A stretch of 64,000 nucleotides of DNA, from contig NC_013940.1 in NCBI RefSeq assembly GCF_000010985.1, forward strand, positions 1 to 64,000, read 5' to 3'. Both the position numbers and the translations under genes were made by a program. Below are positions 62,870 through 64,000 of the stretch, one piece after another (position 1 is the stretch's first letter; each line of letters starts with the position of its first letter). The DNA is from Deferribacter desulfuricans SSM1 (GTDB lineage: Bacteria > Chrysiogenota > Deferribacteres > Deferribacterales > Deferribacteraceae). A model generated the notes under the pieces. That model saw only the letters and a list, made by a program, of their open reading frames with translations. It did no database searches and was not told the origin of the DNA.

Positions 62870-64000
62870 ATGATTACATGTCAAGCCTTTAAATTTAAAC
62901 TCAAGACCAATGAAGAGTTAGAAAACAAGTTCGCCCAATTTGCCGGCTCTTGTAGGTTTGTATGGAATAAAGCTATTGCTTTAATAAAACAAAAGCTTGA
63001 TATAAAAAAGGTAGATAAAATCATCAATATCCACTTGCCACAATATTACAAAAATACTGCTACTATACCTACCTATAACGAAATGGCGGGAATGCTTAAA
63101 TTATGGAAACAATCCGAAGAATACGCTTTCTTAAAAGAAGCACATTCTCAAATTCTACAACAAACCTTAAAGGATTTATACAAAGCCATAGACAGTGCTT
63201 TTACCAAAGGCAATGGTATATCTTTTCCAGACTTCAGGAAGAAAGGTAAATCGCCAGACAGCTTTAGATATCCTCAAGGCTTTAAGATAAATAACAATAG
63301 AATATTTTTACCTAAAATAGGATGGGTTAGGTTTTATAAATCAAGAAACATAGTTGGCAAACCAAAGAATGTAACAGTTAAAAGATACGCCGATGGCTGG
63401 TATATAAGCGTAGTTACCGAAAAAGACACATCAATTAAAGAAAATCTATCCAACCCCGTGGGTATAGATGTAGGTGTAAAAAAGATAATCACACTATCCA
63501 ACGGTTGTTACTTCGAGCCTCTTGATTTAAGTAAATATGAGAAAAAACTAATCAAACTCCAAAGGCAACTCTCGAGAAAACAACACCCTACCAAAAAAGG
63601 AGATAAGACACCGTTTTCTAATAATTACAAAAAACACCAAAGAAAAATAGCAAAGATGTGGCTTAAGATAGCAAATGTGAGAAACGATTACCTACATAAA
63701 ATAACAACAGCCATAGCCAAAAAACACGGCTTTGTGGCTGTAGAGAATTTAAAGGTTAAGAACCTAACCAAATCTGCAAAAGGCACAAAAGACAGCCCCG
63801 GACGTAATGTAAAAGCTAAATCAGGCTTAAACAGAAGCATTCTTTCTCGAGCGTGGGGTAGGTTCTTTGAACTGCTTGAGTATAAACTCCAGAGAAATGG
63901 GGGGAAACTGGTTAGAGTTGACGCTAAAAACACCTCTATAACCTGTCCTCTATGTGATTACACTAATAAGGAAAACCGCAAAAACCAAGCGGTATTTGTA
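62870..64000 (+). CDS. tnpB: TnpB RNA-guided nuclease, copy 5 (partial, runs off window)
   Basis: The first 377 codons of the 443-residue TnpB are present, matching the protein encoded at 997-2328, including Asp201, Glu292 and the first zinc-finger cysteines; the last part lies past the window edge. Its promoter lies at 62835-62863. Confidence 0.9.
   Translation, partial: MITCQAFKFKLKTNEELENKFAQFAGSCRFVWNKAIALIKQKLDIKKVDKIINIHLPQYYKNTATIPTYNEMAGMLKLWKQSEEYAFLKEAHSQILQQTLKDLYKAIDSAFTKGNGISFPDFRKKGKSPDSFRYPQGFKINNNRIFLPKIGWVRFYKSRNIVGKPKNVTVKRYADGWYISVVTEKDTSIKENLSNPVGIDVGVKKIITLSNGCYFEPLDLSKYEKKLIKLQRQLSRKQHPTKKGDKTPFSNNYKKHQRKIAKMWLKIANVRNDYLHKITTAIAKKHGFVAVENLKVKNLTKSAKGTKDSPGRNVKAKSGLNRSILSRAWGRFFELLEYKLQRNGGKLVRVDAKNTSITCPLCDYTNKENRKNQAVFV

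Larger units (their letters stand above)
62394..64000 (+). mobile_element. IS200/IS605-family element, copy 5 (cut by window edge)
   Basis: Matches copy 1 from its left end to the window edge (1607 of 1846 bases), inserted after TTTAT in the chaperone gene, in the same orientation as the gene. The right end, guide and flank are outside the window. Confidence 0.92.

Noticed and set aside
521-64000. Widely spaced identical repeats as a CRISPR-like array
   Set aside because: The repeats are whole transposable elements with tnpA/tnpB; no short repeat-spacer array was seen.
1-64000. tRNA, rRNA or riboswitch genes
   Set aside because: I saw no cloverleaf-like or conserved rRNA sequence and no recognisable riboswitch core; the only GC-rich blocks are the IS copies and terminators.

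Overview
The window is very AT-rich, densely coding DNA with almost every gene on the + strand. Signal-peptide and lipoprotein genes, a secretin and an F-type conjugation apparatus point to a Gram-negative (diderm) bacterium. The mix of a conjugation system, a plasmid-type replication initiator, two type IA topoisomerases and many short unknown genes looks like a large conjugative plasmid or integrative element rather than core chromosome. The host cannot be named from the sequence; an AT-rich lineage such as Deferribacterota (some carry AT-rich megaplasmids) is only a guess.

Layout. 1-399 is non-coding with direct repeats and a consensus promoter. 400-4808 holds small unknown genes, a lipoprotein and a ComFB-family protein. 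4862-16606 holds topoisomerase I, a TraB/VirB10-like protein with an inserted repeat region, membrane and lipoproteins, a probable replication initiator, a second divergent type IA topoisomerase and a CPFC thioredoxin-fold protein. 16690-24944 is a type IV pilus assembly operon of R64 thin-pilus type: prepilin, lipoprotein secretin, three inner-membrane/alignment proteins, ATPase and platform protein. 24983-35575 is the core of an F-type type IV secretion system (TraL-, TraE-, TraK-, pilin TraA-, TraD- and TraC/VirB4-like), with a second type IV prepilin and a PilZ protein embedded in it. A minus-strand gene with an SSB-like acidic tail (25464-26315) sits inside this region. 35691-38 kb holds an EcsC-family gene, an IS5-type remnant and a truncated gene. 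37210-53005 is a DNA-metabolism region recalling T4 recombination functions: a UvsW-like helicase, a protein with a DnaQ-like start, a single-chain Mre11-Rad50 (SbcD-SbcC) fusion and a protein that is only sigma region 4. 53025-56026 are unknown genes, 56098-60962 two tandem TraG/VirB6-like membrane proteins, and 61099-62393 a DUF4402 pilin-like surface cluster with a chaperone.

Five identical IS200/IS605-type elements (tnpA and tnpB divergent, 1846 bp each, the last cut by the window edge) interrupt five genes, all in the same orientation and all directly 3' of TTTAT. For the four complete copies, removing exactly 1846 bp restores an open reading frame, so the breaks are recent and in principle reversible. 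TnpB and its guide RNA should use TTTAT as target-adjacent motif.

The most interesting features are: (i) a type IV pilus machine and an F-type conjugation machine interleaved with two probable cyclic-dinucleotide receptors (PilZ, ComFB); (ii) the Mre11-Rad50 fusion; (iii) a shared promoter pattern (TTTAAA/TTGAAA, about 17 bp, TGTTATAWT) in front of about thirteen transcription units, together with an element-encoded sigma-region-4 protein; and (iv) the co-oriented burst of reversible TnpA/TnpB insertions.
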